Origin: Enterocloster asparagiformis
GTDB taxonomy: Bacteria; Bacillota; Clostridia; Lachnospirales; Lachnospiraceae
Length of the DNA stretch: 64,000 bases
Assembly (NCBI GenBank): GCA_018380885.1
Contig: JAGZSY010000014.1
Coordinates: 74,575-138,574 of the forward strand
Direction of reading: 5' to 3'
The notes beneath the pieces were generated by a model. The model was not told the DNA's origin. It worked only from the letters and a program-made list of their open reading frames with translations, and made no database searches. Every line of letters begins with the position of its first letter. Within the stretch, counting starts at the first letter, position 1. The position numbers were made by a program, and so were the translations under genes. Shown here piece by piece: positions 27,516 to 37,836 of the stretch.

Positions 27516-29109
27516 GCCCTACTCCTCCCTTCAAGCCCATAATACCGTATATCCGCTCCATGTCCAGGCCGGCCCTCAGGCCCTTTGCCAGGGCTTCAAA
27601 CTGCCTCTCCTTAAACGCTGCGTAGTCCGCAGTCCCCTCCAGGTCCGCGCTCAGGCCCTTTTTCGCCAGCAGGGCCTCGGTCAGGCATCTGGCGATGCCG
27701 GGGTCGTCGAATATGCCGTGAACGTAGGAGCCGTACACATTTCCCCGGTTCCATCCGTCCGTTTTCACCTGTTTGGAGCCGGATTGGGTCTCCATCAGAT
27801 AGGCCATTGGGCGGCAGATTTCCGGCTCCGCCCGGTAGTCCGCCAGCTTGCCCGTGTCCTCCGGTCCCCGCCCTCCGGAAATGGCGGTGCGGCCCATGTG
27901 AATCTCATAGCCCTCCACGCACTTTCCGGACAGGGCCGACAGGGCGCCGTCCAGCTCCCCCAGGGAGCCGCTGACCCGGGTGCGGACCTTCTCCTCCTCG
28001 AACCAGGTGGTCAGGGGGAGCAGGCCCATGCCTGCCGCCCTGCGCACCGGCCCGCCCTCAGCGCCGGCCTCGTCGATCACCTCTTCTCCCAGCATCTGGA
28101 AACCTCCGCAGATGCCCCAGAGGGGGATCCGGCGTGAAGCCAGCTTGAGCACCGCCGCCTCCAGGCCGCTGCTGCGCAGCCACAGCAGATCGCTGATGGT
28201 ATTTTTGGTCCCCGGCAGCACCACCAGATCGGGATTCCCCAGCTCCGACGGTCTGGCCACATAGCGTACCCGCACGCAGGGGATAGCGCTCAGGGCGTTG
28301 AAATCGGTGAAATTGGCGATCCGCGGGAACCGGATCACCGCAATGTCCACCAGCGGGACCTCCCCCCTTTGTGCGCCGCCGTTTTCCAGGGCGCCGCTTA
28401 AGCTGTCCTCGTCCTCCAGCTCCACGTTCATGTAGGGCACCACCCCGGCCACCGGAATCCCGCACAGCTTCTCCAGCATGGCCACTCCGGGATCCAGGAT
28501 GGACTTGTCGCCCCGGAACTTGTTGACCACCAGGCCCTTGACCCTTGCCCGCTCTTCCTCCTTCAAGAGGGCGATAGTGCCGAACAGCTGGGCGAACACG
28601 CCGCCCCGGTCAATGTCCCCCACCAGCAGCACCGGCGCATCGGCCATGGCCGCCATGCCCATGTTCACGATGTCCTCGTGATTTAAATTGATCTCCGCCG
28701 GGCTTCCCGCCCCCTCGATCACAACAATGTCGCAGGACTCCTCCAGGCGGCGGTAGGACTCCATCACTGCCGGAACCAGCTCCTTCTTATAGGCGAAGTA
28801 TTCCCGGGCCTTCATGTTGCCGATGGGGACTCCCCGCACGATCACCTGGCTGCCCACGTCGGTGGTGGGCTTCAGCAGGATGGGGTTCATATCCACCGTG
28901 GGCCTGATGCCGGCGGCCTCCGCCTGGACCACCTGGGCCCGGCCCATTTCCAGGCCCTCCTCCGTGATAAAGGAGTTGAGGGCCATGTTCTGGGATTTAA
29001 AGGGGGCCACGCGGTAGCCGTCCTCCTTAAAGATGCGGCAGAGTCCCGCCGCGATCAGGCTTTTGCCCACATTTGACATGGTTCCCTGTATCATGATCGC
29101 TTTTGCCAT
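27505..29109 (-). CDS. cbiP: Cobyric acid synthase CbiP/CobQ
   Basis: Amidates four side chains of the corrin ring using glutamine and ATP. The 534-residue protein begins with an atypical P-loop ([20 protein letters not shown]), contains [10 protein letters not shown], and has a C-terminal class I glutamine amidotransferase domain with the nucleophile Cys in [10 protein letters not shown]. It follows cobD by four bases and overlaps cbiC. Confidence 0.95.
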   Translation of the reverse strand: MAKAIMIQGTMSNVGKSLIAAGLCRIFKEDGYRVAPFKSQNMALNSFITEEGLEMGRAQVVQAEAAGIRPTVDMNPILLKPTTDVGSQVIVRGVPIGNMKAREYFAYKKELVPAVMESYRRLEESCDIVVIEGAGSPAEINLNHEDIVNMGMAAMADAPVLLVGDIDRGGVFAQLFGTIALLKEEERARVKGLVVNKFRGDKSILDPGVAMLEKLCGIPVAGVVPYMNVELEDEDSLSGALENGGAQRGEVPLVDIAVIRFPRIANFTDFNALSAIPCVRVRYVARPSELGNPDLVVLPGTKNTISDLLWLRSSGLEAAVLKLASRRIPLWGICGGFQMLGEEVIDEAGAEGGPVRRAAGMGLLPLTTWFEEEKVRTRVSGSLGELDGALSALSGKCVEGYEIHMGRTAISGGRGPEDTGKLADYRAEPEICRPMAYLMETQSGSKQVKTDGWNRGNVYGSYVHGIFDDPGIARCLTEALLAKKGLSADLEGTADYAAFKERQFEALAKGLRAGLDMERIYGIMGLKGGVGRED

Positions 29110-29113
29110 CGCT

Positions 29114-30223
29114 CTATTCCTGCCTTTCCAAATGATATTCCCGCTTTAGAATCCGCTCCAGCTCCCGGATAAGAATTTCGTTGTCCCCCCGCAGCCTTAC
29201 GCAGACGCGGTAATAGGTGTTGTCCAGCCCCCGGTAGTTGGCGCAGGAGCGGATCAGAATGCGCTGCTGTAAGAGCGCGTGGTAGAGTCTGCCTTTGGGG
29301 AAGGGTGAGACAGCGGAGGGCGGGGCTGCTCCCGCCGGGTCGCGAAAGAAAATGTAATTGGCCCGGGAGCCGTACACCACCAGTCCCAGCCGGGTCAATT
29401 CGTCTGTCAGCCATCTGCGCTCCGCCGCGATGGCCCGCGTGGACTTCCGCACATATTCCGTTTCGCCCAGCGCAGCCAGCCCGGCCGCCTGGGCGACGTT
29501 TGAAACGCTCCAGGGCTGCCGCACCCGCTCCAGCTTCTCCATCAGCTCGCCGCAGGCGCACAGGCCGTATCCCAGGCGCAGTCCCGCCATCGCGTAGAGC
29601 TTGGTAAATGCTTTGAGCACGAACAAATTGGGGTGTTTTTCCAAGAATGGAATCACAGAACAGCTCCCCGGATCGTCCAGAAAATCGCAGAAGCACTCGT
29701 CCACCGCCAAAAGCGCGCCTATCTCCCGGCAGGCTCCTGCCGCCCATTCCACATCCTCCCGCGGGATCGGTACTCCGGTGGGATTGTTGGGATTGCAGAG
29801 GAACACCAGCCGGGGGCCCTCAGCCAATTTTTCCAACAATCTCTCCCGGTTCAGCCCGAATCCGTCCTGCTCAAGCAGGTCCAGATAGGACACCCTGCAA
29901 TCCACCGCGGCCAGCGCCTGCTCATATTCGGAAAAAGCCGGAGCCGTCACCAGGGCGCGATCCGGCTTTACCGCCAGAGCCAGCCCGAAAATCAGGTCAG
30001 CGGCCCCGTTGCCGCAGATCACCCACTCCTCCTTAACTCCGTGATAAGCGGCCAGGGCCTTCACCAGTTTCCTGCTGCGGCTGTCCGGGTAGGCTGCGCT
30101 GTCCGCCAGACTGTCCGCCGCCGCCCGCCGCACTGCCTGGGGCAGCCCCAACGGGTTTAGGTTTGCCGAGAAATCCAGCTCCACCTCCTGGCTGTAGATA
30201 TCTCCTCCGTGTTGATATTCCAT
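29114..30223 (-). CDS. cobD: Threonine-phosphate decarboxylase CobD
   Basis: PLP enzyme that makes (R)-1-amino-2-propanol phosphate for the nucleotide loop. The 369-residue aminotransferase-fold protein has the PLP lysine at about 208 ([18 protein letters not shown]), CNPNNPTG near 145 and AVDECFCDF near 175. It resembles HisC, but the operon position decides the call. The start MEYQHGGD is chosen from GGAGG eight bases upstream; a 26-codon in-frame extension into cbiB is unlikely. Confidence 0.9.
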   Translation of the reverse strand: MEYQHGGDIYSQEVELDFSANLNPLGLPQAVRRAAADSLADSAAYPDSRSRKLVKALAAYHGVKEEWVICGNGAADLIFGLALAVKPDRALVTAPAFSEYEQALAAVDCRVSYLDLLEQDGFGLNRERLLEKLAEGPRLVFLCNPNNPTGVPIPREDVEWAAGACREIGALLAVDECFCDFLDDPGSCSVIPFLEKHPNLFVLKAFTKLYAMAGLRLGYGLCACGELMEKLERVRQPWSVSNVAQAAGLAALGETEYVRKSTRAIAAERRWLTDELTRLGLVVYGSRANYIFFRDPAGAAPPSAVSPFPKGRLYHALLQQRILIRSCANYRGLDNTYYRVCVRLRGDNEILIRELERILKREYHLERQE

Positions 30224-30237
30224 GGTCCTATCCTCCT

Positions 30238-31254
30238 TCACAAAACAGCCCACAGGGCCAGAAATACGGCCCACGCCGCCAAGAGCAGCAGTTGGGCGCA
30301 AAACATCAGCCGGTTTGCCCTCCGCACATCCGCCGCCTGGATTTCCCGCACCGGGTCCCCGATATAGGGCTTGCGGCAGAGTGCGCCGAAATACCAGGCG
30401 TCCCCGGCCAGGCGCAGGCCCAGGGCCCCGGCGCAGGCGGCCTCGGATTGGGCGGAATTGGGACTGGCGTGGTTAAACCGGTCCCGCAGAAACACCTTCC
30501 AGGCCCCCCTGCCGTCAAATCCGGGCAGCAGCGCGGCGCAGGCGCAAAACAGCAGGCCGGTGAGCCGGGCGGGCGCCAGATTGAGCAGGTCGTCCAGCTT
30601 GGCTGCCGCCCGTCCCAGTTCCAGGTAGCGCTCATTTTTGTAGCCCACCATGGAGTCCATAGTGTTCACCGCCTTGTAGAGATAACCGCCCAAAGGGCCG
30701 AAAAGCGCCATGTAGACCATGGGGGCGATCACGCCGTCGGAGGCGTTCTCAGCCACGGTCTCCACGGCCGCCCGCAGGATACCGCCGCCGTCCAGGGGCG
30801 CGGTGTCCCGGCCTACGATCATGGAAACATTTCTTCTGGCTTCCTCCACGTCGCCCTTTTCCATGGAGCGGCATACCTTCATGCTCTGCGCGCACAGGTC
30901 CCTGGCCGCCAGAAGCTGGTAGCACATCAGGCTCTCCGCCGCAAGAAAGATCCCCGCCCCCGCGTGTCCGGGCAGGCGCAGCAGAATTTCCCCAAAAATT
31001 CCCAGAACCAGCGCCGGCACCGCGGTCCAGAACAGACACATAAGGGACGCCAAAATCCAGCCCGCAGTCCGCTCCCGGCCCGCAAAACGCGGGCGCAGCC
31101 GCGCCTCCAGCCCGGATATCATCCGCCCCATCAGCCGCACCGGGTGGGGCAGCCGCACCGGGTCGCCAAAGAGCCAATCCAGCGCGCAGCCGCCCAGCAG
31201 GGCCGCCCCGTGAAACACAAAGCTTCCATACCATCCCAGTTCCATACCAAACAT
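30238..31254 (-). CDS. cbiB: Adenosylcobinamide-phosphate synthase CbiB
   Basis: Integral-membrane enzyme that attaches aminopropanol phosphate to adenosylcobyric acid. The 338-residue protein has several hydrophobic helices and the conserved blocks DWLFGDPVRLPHPVRLMG, AENASDGVIAPMVYMALFG and NHASPNSAQSEAACAGAL. It precedes cobD, whose product supplies its substrate (15-base gap). Confidence 0.94.
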   Translation of the reverse strand: MFGMELGWYGSFVFHGAALLGGCALDWLFGDPVRLPHPVRLMGRMISGLEARLRPRFAGRERTAGWILASLMCLFWTAVPALVLGIFGEILLRLPGHAGAGIFLAAESLMCYQLLAARDLCAQSMKVCRSMEKGDVEEARRNVSMIVGRDTAPLDGGGILRAAVETVAENASDGVIAPMVYMALFGPLGGYLYKAVNTMDSMVGYKNERYLELGRAAAKLDDLLNLAPARLTGLLFCACAALLPGFDGRGAWKVFLRDRFNHASPNSAQSEAACAGALGLRLAGDAWYFGALCRKPYIGDPVREIQAADVRRANRLMFCAQLLLLAAWAVFLALWAVL

Positions 31255-31303
31255 GCAGTCATTCTCTCCCGTTCTCTGTTCTGTGCCGCCTCAGGCCGCT
31301 CTG

Positions 31304-31693
31304 TTATTTAATCCTCTGCCCCAGCCCGCAGTTCACCCGCCACACCTGCCGGGCCCCGGCGGCCAGACTGCAGCAAAGCCTTCCCGTCTCCTCCCGCCAG
31401 CTCCGCTCCAGCCGGTCCACCGGGACGATGCCGCCGCCGATCTCATCGGTGACGATCACGCGGTCCGGCCTGGCCTGCAGCAGAATTTGCGCCAGCCCCC
31501 CCGTATCCGCCTCCACCTCACCGGTCAAAGCCCGGCGGACAAAGGCCTGGAAATTATAGCAGAAGGCAGCGGACAACAGGCGGTCCATATCCGCCTGCGC
31601 TCCATCCACCCACTCCACAGCTTCCCCCGCCGTCAGCTCCCGCTCCACAAAGGCCCGTTTTCCCTGGGCCGTTCCGCCTGTTACCAGAATCAT
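31304..31693 (-). CDS. Short CobU-like protein (second copy)
   Basis: A 129-residue member of the adenosylcobinamide kinase/guanylyltransferase family with a P-loop (GGTAQGK, residues 6-12) and the family's C-terminal block (VTDEIGGGIVP, then RSWREETGRL, then CGLGQRIK). It is much shorter than the CobU encoded two genes away and lacks the HR..R guanylylation segment present there, so it may be a kinase-only or non-catalytic form. It lies between cobS and cbiB. The exact function is uncertain. Confidence 0.75.
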   Translation of the reverse strand: MILVTGGTAQGKRAFVERELTAGEAVEWVDGAQADMDRLLSAAFCYNFQAFVRRALTGEVEADTGGLAQILLQARPDRVIVTDEIGGGIVPVDRLERSWREETGRLCCSLAAGARQVWRVNCGLGQRIK

Positions 31694-31798
31694 ACTGCTC
31701 CGCCTTTCCTGAATGGTTTTAACGTTCCGGGCGCAGGGCCCGCTTTCTTTGCCGGTCCGGGACCTGCCCGGCGGCCATGCGGACGGCCTGCGCCCCCG

Positions 31799-32584
31799 CT
31801 ACCCGGCCGCCCCCATATGCCCGGCCGCAGCCAGCCAGAACAGGCTCGCCAACTCGCAGACCTGCAAAAAATAACCGGCCAGATCACCCGTTATACCCCC
31901 GAACTGCCCCACAGACATGCGGCGGTAATAAAGGAATACCGCCAACTGCACCGCCAGCAGTCCAAACGCCGCGGCCGGACCGCCTCCCGGAACCGCCATG
32001 GCGCAAAACCACAGGGCCGCGGCCAGCCAAAGGCCCAGGCTGATCCCCGCGGCCCGGCGCTTGGCGCCGTCGGAGAAGGTGGCGGCCAGACCGCTCTTTT
32101 TCGCGCAGGGGAAGAACACCACCGACAGGCCGCTGAGCGCCCGCTCCATCACCAAAACCGGCAGCGCCAGGGGCCATAGCCCCAACACCGTAACCTCGTA
32201 CGCGGCGGCCGCGTACAGGAGCAGATATCCCCCGCAGCCGATCACCGCGAACGCGCCCACATGGGGATCCTTGAGAATCTCCAGCTTCTTCTCCCGGTCC
32301 CCGTATGAATGGATGGCATCCATGGTGTCCAGAAAGCCGTCCATGTGGATGCCGCCGGTGACCAGAAGAGGCAGGGCCGCCGCAGCCAGCGCGCGGCCGG
32401 CCGCCGAGAAGCCCAGCGCCGCGCCGGCCGCCTGCAAAAGCCACAGCGCCAGCCCCTCCAGGATTCCCACCACAGGGAACCAGCACATCACATAGCCCAT
32501 ACGCTCTCTGGTCCAGTTGATCGTTGGCATGGGAAATTTGGAGTACATGGAGACAGCGATGATCAAAGAATAAAATCCGTTCAC
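31799..32584 (-). CDS. cobS: Adenosylcobinamide-GDP ribazoletransferase CobS
   Basis: Membrane enzyme that joins alpha-ribazole to adenosylcobinamide-GDP, the last assembly step. The 261-residue protein is very hydrophobic with conserved FPMPTINW near the start and GGIHMDGFLDTMDAIHSYGDREKKLEILKD-type segments (GGIHMDGFLDTMDA near residue 80, then DPHVGAFAV). Its start overlaps the end of cobU by four bases. Confidence 0.94.
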   Translation of the reverse strand: MNGFYSLIIAVSMYSKFPMPTINWTRERMGYVMCWFPVVGILEGLALWLLQAAGAALGFSAAGRALAAAALPLLVTGGIHMDGFLDTMDAIHSYGDREKKLEILKDPHVGAFAVIGCGGYLLLYAAAAYEVTVLGLWPLALPVLVMERALSGLSVVFFPCAKKSGLAATFSDGAKRRAAGISLGLWLAAALWFCAMAVPGGGPAAAFGLLAVQLAVFLYYRRMSVGQFGGITGDLAGYFLQVCELASLFWLAAAGHMGAAG

Positions 32585-33228
32585 AGCTTGTCCCCCTCTC
32601 CTGCCGTCCGGCCTGTGTGCTCCGGGGAAGCGCCCGCAGCATCGGCCTCCCCCTTGAGCACCACCGGAATCCCATACACCACTTCCACCACCCGGTCCGC
32701 CAGCTTGGCCAGGCCGGCATTGATTCTACCCATCAGACGGATATACTCCATTGTCTCTGCCTCATAGGCAATCCCGTCGCCTCCCACCTCGTTGGTGACG
32801 ATAACCAGCTCCCCGCACCGGCGGGCCAGGGCTTTGATTCCGGCCATCACCGCCTCATAGGCGGGCCGGGACAGCGATTTGCCCCCGTCGGGCCCTTTGC
32901 CCCTGTCGGGTTCTCTGCTCCCGGCCGGCAAATCCCGGCCGCCGAACATCTCGTTGGCGGCCAGGTTGGACACGCACTCCAAGAGCACCGCCGTCCCCTC
33001 AGGACCGCCGGGGATCCGCACCGTCTCCAGCCCTCTGGGACACTCGACGGTGCGAAATCCTTTTCCGGCCCGCTGCCGGCGGTGGCGCTCCACCTTTTGG
33101 CGTCCCTCTTCCCCGTAAACCTCCATGGTGGCCACATACCACCTGCGCGGGCAGCCGCTTTCCGCCGTCAGGCGTTCCGCGTACTCCGATTTTCCGCTCC
33201 CGCAGCCCCCTGTCACCAGTGTTATCAT
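32581..33228 (-). CDS. cobU: Adenosylcobinamide kinase/guanylyltransferase CobU
   Basis: Phosphorylates adenosylcobinamide and transfers GMP to it. The 215-residue protein has the P-loop GGCGSGKS at 7-14, the guanylylated-histidine region ERHRRQR around residue 49, and VTNEVGGDG near 150. A glycine/proline-rich insert (about residues 100-120) and a charged tail are extra. The start at MITLVTGG fits the family; an ATG nine codons upstream overlaps the cobT stop as ATGA and could be used through coupling. Confidence 0.9.
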   Translation of the reverse strand: MITLVTGGCGSGKSEYAERLTAESGCPRRWYVATMEVYGEEGRQKVERHRRQRAGKGFRTVECPRGLETVRIPGGPEGTAVLLECVSNLAANEMFGGRDLPAGSREPDRGKGPDGGKSLSRPAYEAVMAGIKALARRCGELVIVTNEVGGDGIAYEAETMEYIRLMGRINAGLAKLADRVVEVVYGIPVVLKGEADAAGASPEHTGRTAGEGDKL

Positions 33229-33251
33229 GCGCTCACATTCCTCTCCCTTTC

Positions 33252-34319
33252 TCATGTCAGGGGCTGGTATTGCTCCACCTGCATCTCCCCGAAGGTGCTC
33301 ATTCCGTCGTAAACCGCCAGGGCCATATCCAGCAGCGGGAAAAGAGCGGCCGCGCCGGTACCCTCGCCCAGGCACATCCCGGCGTTGATAGCAGGCTCCA
33401 GCCCCAGAGCCTCCAGGGCCATGGCCCCGGCCGGCTCCGCGGACACGTGGGAGGCCAGGAGATATCCGCCCACAGCCGGGCAGATGCGCACCGCCGCCAG
33501 GGCCGCGGCCGCGCAGATCAGCCCGTCCAGCACCGCCGGAATCCCATAGTAGGCGCAGCCGATATAGAGTCCGGCCAGTCCGGCCAGGTCCAGCCCGCCC
33601 ACCTTGGACAGCACGTCGATCCCGTCCCGTTTATCCGGGCGGCGCAGTCGGATCCCCTCCTCGATCACCGCGATTTTCCTGTGAAGGGAGGGCGTGTCCA
33701 GCCCTGCGCCCCGGCCGGTCACCCGGCCGGCCGGCTGTTCCAGGAGCACGGACAGCACCGCGCTGCTGGTGGTCGTGTTGCCGATGCCCATTTCCCCGGA
33801 CCCCAGCAGTTCAAAGCCCCTGCGGCTCATCTCCCCCGCCACGGCGATCCCCGTCTCCAGGGCCTGCACCGTCTCCCGGCGGCTCATAGCCGCCTCCTTC
33901 AGAAAATTCCTAGTTCCCGGCGCAACCTTCATCCGCAGTATACCCGGCGAGGACACTTCCCCGGCGATGCCGATGTCCACCGGGATCACCTGGGCCCCGG
34001 CCACAGCGGCCATCCGGCACACGCAGGAGGTGCCCTCCCCCATGTGCTCCGCCACAATCGCGGTCACCTCCTGGCCGGTCTGGGTTACCCCCTCGGCCAC
34101 AATCCCGTTATCCGCGCACATGACCACGATGGCCTTGCGGCCAATGGAAATCCGCGGCGTTCCTTTAACTCCCGCGATGCGGATCAGATCGCGCTCCAGC
34201 ACGCCCAGGCTGTTCAGGGGCTTGGCCACGCTGTCCCAGCGCCGTTTCGCCAGGGAGGCGGCCTCACTGTCCGGTTCCTTTATGGTATCAATCACTTTCT
34301 CTAATGTCAGCATCTCCAT
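33252..34319 (-). CDS. cobT: Nicotinate-nucleotide-dimethylbenzimidazole phosphoribosyltransferase CobT
   Basis: Activates the lower-ligand base to its alpha-ribotide phosphate. The 355-residue protein has CADNGIVAEGVTQTGQEVT near residue 70, GIGNTTTSSA in the middle and the catalytic Glu in CLGEGTGAA near residue 315. Its start overlaps the end of cbiA by 32 bases. The sequence does not reveal which base is used in vivo. Confidence 0.95.
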   Translation of the reverse strand: MEMLTLEKVIDTIKEPDSEAASLAKRRWDSVAKPLNSLGVLERDLIRIAGVKGTPRISIGRKAIVVMCADNGIVAEGVTQTGQEVTAIVAEHMGEGTSCVCRMAAVAGAQVIPVDIGIAGEVSSPGILRMKVAPGTRNFLKEAAMSRRETVQALETGIAVAGEMSRRGFELLGSGEMGIGNTTTSSAVLSVLLEQPAGRVTGRGAGLDTPSLHRKIAVIEEGIRLRRPDKRDGIDVLSKVGGLDLAGLAGLYIGCAYYGIPAVLDGLICAAAALAAVRICPAVGGYLLASHVSAEPAGAMALEALGLEPAINAGMCLGEGTGAAALFPLLDMALAVYDGMSTFGEMQVEQYQPLT

Positions 34320-35769
34320 TTACCAGCTTTCCGTGTTTTTCCTCCCGGTACCGGGCGCACTGTCTTGCAAAGCGCCTGACTAGCTCCGGGCAGGAGCGGT
34401 AATACAGGTGGGGAAATCCCGCCAATACCCGCCCCTGTTCGCGCATGGCCGGCCAGCGCTTCTGTCCCACCGGCTTGACTGCCTCCATCACCGCCCGCTC
34501 CCCGTCCAGGGCGCAGTGCCAATAATGAAACTCGTGGGCCCGTACCGTCTCCCCCCGCCTCAGATAGCGGCCGTCCGCTTTTGCGGCTACCGTGATATAG
34601 CCGAACTGCCGCAGCCTGTTCTCCCTGCGTCCCGCGCCCGCAAACACCCCGGCCATGGGGTAGACCGTGCCGCCGTCCGCCTCCAGTTCCTCCAGCAGAT
34701 ACAGATATCCCCCGCACTCGGCCAGCATCGGCATGCCCTCCCGGGCCGCCTTGCGGATGCTCTCTCGCATACTCTGATTTCCTGCCAACTCCCGGGCGTG
34801 CAGCTCCGGATAACCGCCGCCCAGCAGCAGTCCGTCCGCCAGCTCCGGGATTTCCCGGTCATGGACCGGGCTGAAATAGCAGAGGCTTGCCCCCGCCAGC
34901 TCCAGGGCCCGCAGGTTCTCCCGGTAATAGAAGCAAAACGCCTCGTCCATGGCCACTCCCAGGCGAAAGGCGGGGCGCAGAGGAGCGGCGGGCGTTTCCG
35001 GGCACTTTGCAGGGCTCTCCTCCTGCTCCGCCGGACAGCCGGCGCAGTCCCTTCGGCCACCGCTGCCGCCCAGAGCCAAAATCCCTTCCCAGTCCAGCGC
35101 GGTCTCCAGCTCCTCCCCCAGGCGTTCCATTTGGCTTTTCAAATCCGCGATCTCCCCGGGCAGCACCAGGCCCAGGTGGCGGCTCTCAATTTTCAGCCAG
35201 TCCATCTTCGGCACATAGCCCAGGCATCTGACCGGCAGCTCCGACTCGATGGCCTGTTTCAGCAGGCCGTACATCCCGGCGCTCACACGGTTTAGGATCA
35301 CGCCCAATATGCGGCTGCGCCCGCCCCGGGCGCCGGCCGGGACATAGTTTAGAAAGCCCTGGATCAGAGCGGCAAGGGACAGGCTGGCCCCCCGTCCGTC
35401 CACCACCAGAATCACCGGGATATCCAGAATATCAGCCATCTCGCAGGAGCTTCCCCGGACCGAGACTCCGCCCAGGCCGTCGAAATATCCCATGACGCCC
35501 TCCACCACGCCGAAGCCGCCCGGCCCCGCGTTCTCCGCCAGCGTCCGCTCCGCCAGGCTTCTGACCTGGTCCGGCGGCAGAAAGAAGCTGTCCAGATTGC
35601 AGCTCTCCACCTCCAGCACCCTCCGGTGAAACATCGGGTCAATGTAGTCCGGCCCGCACTTGTAGGCCGCCAGGCTGATCCCCCTGCGCTTCAGCCCGGC
35701 CAGAAGCCCCATGGTCACCACCGTCTTGCCGCTGCCGCTGGAGGGCGCGGCGAGGAGCACGCCTCTCAC
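34288..35769 (-). CDS. cbiA: Cobyrinate a,c-diamide synthase CbiA
   Basis: ATP- and glutamine-dependent amidation of the a and c side chains. The 493-residue protein begins with a P-loop (APSSGSGKTVVTMGL) and has YKCGPDYIDPMFH, VEGVMGYFDG, and a C-terminal glutamine amidotransferase domain with Cys in MLAECGGYLYL. A Pro/Cys-rich insert lies near residues 240-265. Its start overlaps the cbiET stop by four bases. Confidence 0.94.
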   Translation of the reverse strand: MRGVLLAAPSSGSGKTVVTMGLLAGLKRRGISLAAYKCGPDYIDPMFHRRVLEVESCNLDSFFLPPDQVRSLAERTLAENAGPGGFGVVEGVMGYFDGLGGVSVRGSSCEMADILDIPVILVVDGRGASLSLAALIQGFLNYVPAGARGGRSRILGVILNRVSAGMYGLLKQAIESELPVRCLGYVPKMDWLKIESRHLGLVLPGEIADLKSQMERLGEELETALDWEGILALGGSGGRRDCAGCPAEQEESPAKCPETPAAPLRPAFRLGVAMDEAFCFYYRENLRALELAGASLCYFSPVHDREIPELADGLLLGGGYPELHARELAGNQSMRESIRKAAREGMPMLAECGGYLYLLEELEADGGTVYPMAGVFAGAGRRENRLRQFGYITVAAKADGRYLRRGETVRAHEFHYWHCALDGERAVMEAVKPVGQKRWPAMREQGRVLAGFPHLYYRSCPELVRRFARQCARYREEKHGKLVNGDADIRESD

Positions 35770-37034
35770 AGCCTCTCCTCCACGGAGGCCGGATTCTGCA
35801 TCAGGGCGACGTACACCGGATTGCCCGCGCCGGGCATATGGTAGCTTCCGGCCGGGCGGAACGAATCCACCCGCACCTGAACCAGCTCCCAGACAGCGAA
35901 CCGAAAGCGTTTCCGGCAGGCTAAAAGCTCAGCCACAGTCTCCAGCGTGATTGCGTTGGCCACAATGCGTGCGCCAGGCTCCCTGCTCAGCACATGCTCC
36001 ACCACCTGCAAAAGAGCGCCCCCGCTGCCTCCGATAAACACATGGGTGGGCGCCGGCAATCCGGCCAGCGCCTCCGGCGCGCTCCCCGGCACTACGTGAA
36101 AGCCCTGCCAATTCCCCAGCAGCCGTTCCCCGTTCATCCTGGTCAGCTCCAGGGCCTCCTCCTTTTTCTCCACCGCGTAGACCTGTCCCGCACCCCAGGC
36201 CTTCAGCGCCAGCCCCATCTCCACGGCCACTGAGCCTGTGCCGGAGCCGATATCATAGCACACCGCCCCGGGCCACAGCCCCAGCTTTGACAGGGAGACG
36301 GCCCGCACCTCGGATTTGGTCATGGGCACCTTTCCCCGGAGAAACGCGCTGTCCGGAAGGCCGAAGGAACAGAATGCCCCGCTTGCGGCCAGGAAATATT
36401 CCGCCACGGCGCAGCACAGGCTGCCGAAGGGGCGTTCCCTGTGGCAGGCGAGAATCTCCTCCGGATTTCCCTCCTGAATGCGCTCCCCTGTCCCGGCAAG
36501 ATTTTCCCCGATCCACAGGCGGCAATCCGAGAGCCCGGCTTCCAAAAGCGCCTCGCACAGCTCCTTCACGCCGATCTTTCCGCCCAGGAGCAGAAAGCTT
36601 TCCCTGTGGCTGCGCACCCAGTCCGCCGGGTTCACATCCCGGCCATGGCAGCTCAGAACCGCCATGCTCTGCCAGTTTTTCCCCAGCCTGGCCGCAAGCC
36701 AGGAAAGGCTGGAAATCCCGGGCACCAGCTCGGTCTCCCAGCCGCGCTCCCGGAACGCGGCCGCCGCTCCGGAGGCGGCGCTGTAAAAGCCCGTGTCCCC
36801 TGACACCAGAAACACGGCCCGGCTCCACTGGTTTGCGCTCAGAAACTCCACCATCTCCCCGGTGCGGTGGGAGGGCAGCACCAGACGCCCGGAGAGCTCG
36901 TGCGCCAGCCCTTCCGTGAGCCGGGGCGCGCCCATAACCACCTGGGCCTCCCTCAGCCGCCGGCTTCCTAAGCCCGTCAGCTGTTCCGGTCCGCCCATGC
37001 CGGCGCCCACAATCGAAATTCTCTTATCACACAT
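35766..37034 (-). CDS. cbiET: Fused cobalt-precorrin methyltransferase/decarboxylase CbiET
   Basis: Methylates C5 and C15 and decarboxylates the ring. The 422-residue protein fuses CbiE (about 1-200; ISIVGAGMGGPEQLT, SGDTGFYSAA) to CbiT (about 215-422; SAM motif YDIGSGTGSVAVEMGL, VFIGGSGG). The fusion is the CobL arrangement. The start MCDKRISI is chosen from GGAGGAGG upstream; it overlaps cbiJ by eight bases. The eight-codon longer reading lacks a ribosome site. Confidence 0.92.
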   Translation of the reverse strand: MCDKRISIVGAGMGGPEQLTGLGSRRLREAQVVMGAPRLTEGLAHELSGRLVLPSHRTGEMVEFLSANQWSRAVFLVSGDTGFYSAASGAAAAFRERGWETELVPGISSLSWLAARLGKNWQSMAVLSCHGRDVNPADWVRSHRESFLLLGGKIGVKELCEALLEAGLSDCRLWIGENLAGTGERIQEGNPEEILACHRERPFGSLCCAVAEYFLAASGAFCSFGLPDSAFLRGKVPMTKSEVRAVSLSKLGLWPGAVCYDIGSGTGSVAVEMGLALKAWGAGQVYAVEKKEEALELTRMNGERLLGNWQGFHVVPGSAPEALAGLPAPTHVFIGGSGGALLQVVEHVLSREPGARIVANAITLETVAELLACRKRFRFAVWELVQVRVDSFRPAGSYHMPGAGNPVYVALMQNPASVEERL

Positions 37035-37836
37035 GCCGTGTCCTCCTCCACTGTTCATAGCGCTCCATCACCGCTTCCACGCTCAGGCCCTGTTCCGCCT
37101 CCGGCCGCTCGATCACCAGCGCAACCGCCTCCGCCTCCGCGGCGGCCTGCACCTTTTCCCGAAAGCCGCCTTTATCCCCCGTATCCTTTGTCACCAGAAA
37201 GCGGCAGTCAAATTCCGCAAGCTGGGAGCGGTTTGTCTCCACGGAAAACGGCCCCTGCATGGCGATGATATGGCGTCCGGACAGTCCCCGGTCCAGGCAC
37301 TCTCTTAAGGACGCAAGCGCGGGCAGCACCCGGGCGTAAACCCGGACCGCGAAATCCGGTATGCGCGTGAAAGCGGCCAGCTCCTTGCTGCCGGTGGTGA
37401 CCAGAATATTTCCATCCCGGGCAGATAGCCACTCCACCGCCGCCTCCACGGACGGCACCCGCACCACGCCGCGCTGCGCCTCCTCCCGCCCTGACCCGGG
37501 GCGCAGGCAGCGCAGGCATTCCCGCCCGGTTTTTTCGCAGGCCTCCCGCACATTCCTGGTCACCTGTTCCGCGTAGGGGTGGGTGGCGTCCACCACCAGG
37601 CCCGGCTTCTGCTCCAGAATCAGCTGGGCGATCTCCTCCCCGTCCATGCGCTTTACCCGCACGTCCAGGCAGGGGTTGGCCCGCAGCGCTGAATCCAGCA
37701 CTTCCCGGCCGTAATCCGTGGCCACGCACAGTATCGTCCTCTGCCCCCGCTCCGCCAGGCGGGCGGCCAGCTCCCGCCCCTCCGTGGTCCCTCCGAACAG
37801 CAGCACCGGAGGCAGACGGTCAGCCCGGCTGTCCAT
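37027..37836 (-). CDS. cbiJ: Cobalt-precorrin-6A reductase CbiJ/CobK
   Basis: NADPH-dependent reduction of precorrin-6A. The 269-residue protein shows LLFGGTTEGRELAARL near the start, VVDATHPYAEQVTRN near residue 85, TTGSKELAAF and LVTKDTGDKGGF. It overlaps cbiH by 17 bases and cbiET by eight, a tightly coupled run. Confidence 0.93.
   Translation of the reverse strand: MDSRADRLPPVLLFGGTTEGRELAARLAERGQRTILCVATDYGREVLDSALRANPCLDVRVKRMDGEEIAQLILEQKPGLVVDATHPYAEQVTRNVREACEKTGRECLRCLRPGSGREEAQRGVVRVPSVEAAVEWLSARDGNILVTTGSKELAAFTRIPDFAVRVYARVLPALASLRECLDRGLSGRHIIAMQGPFSVETNRSQLAEFDCRFLVTKDTGDKGGFREKVQAAAEAEAVALVIERPEAEQGLSVEAVMERYEQWRRTRHV

Noticed and set aside
33219..34304. 361-codon open frame opposite cobT
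   Set aside because: Antisense to cobT with intact catalytic motifs; repetitive His/Gly/Gln-rich text and no start signals.
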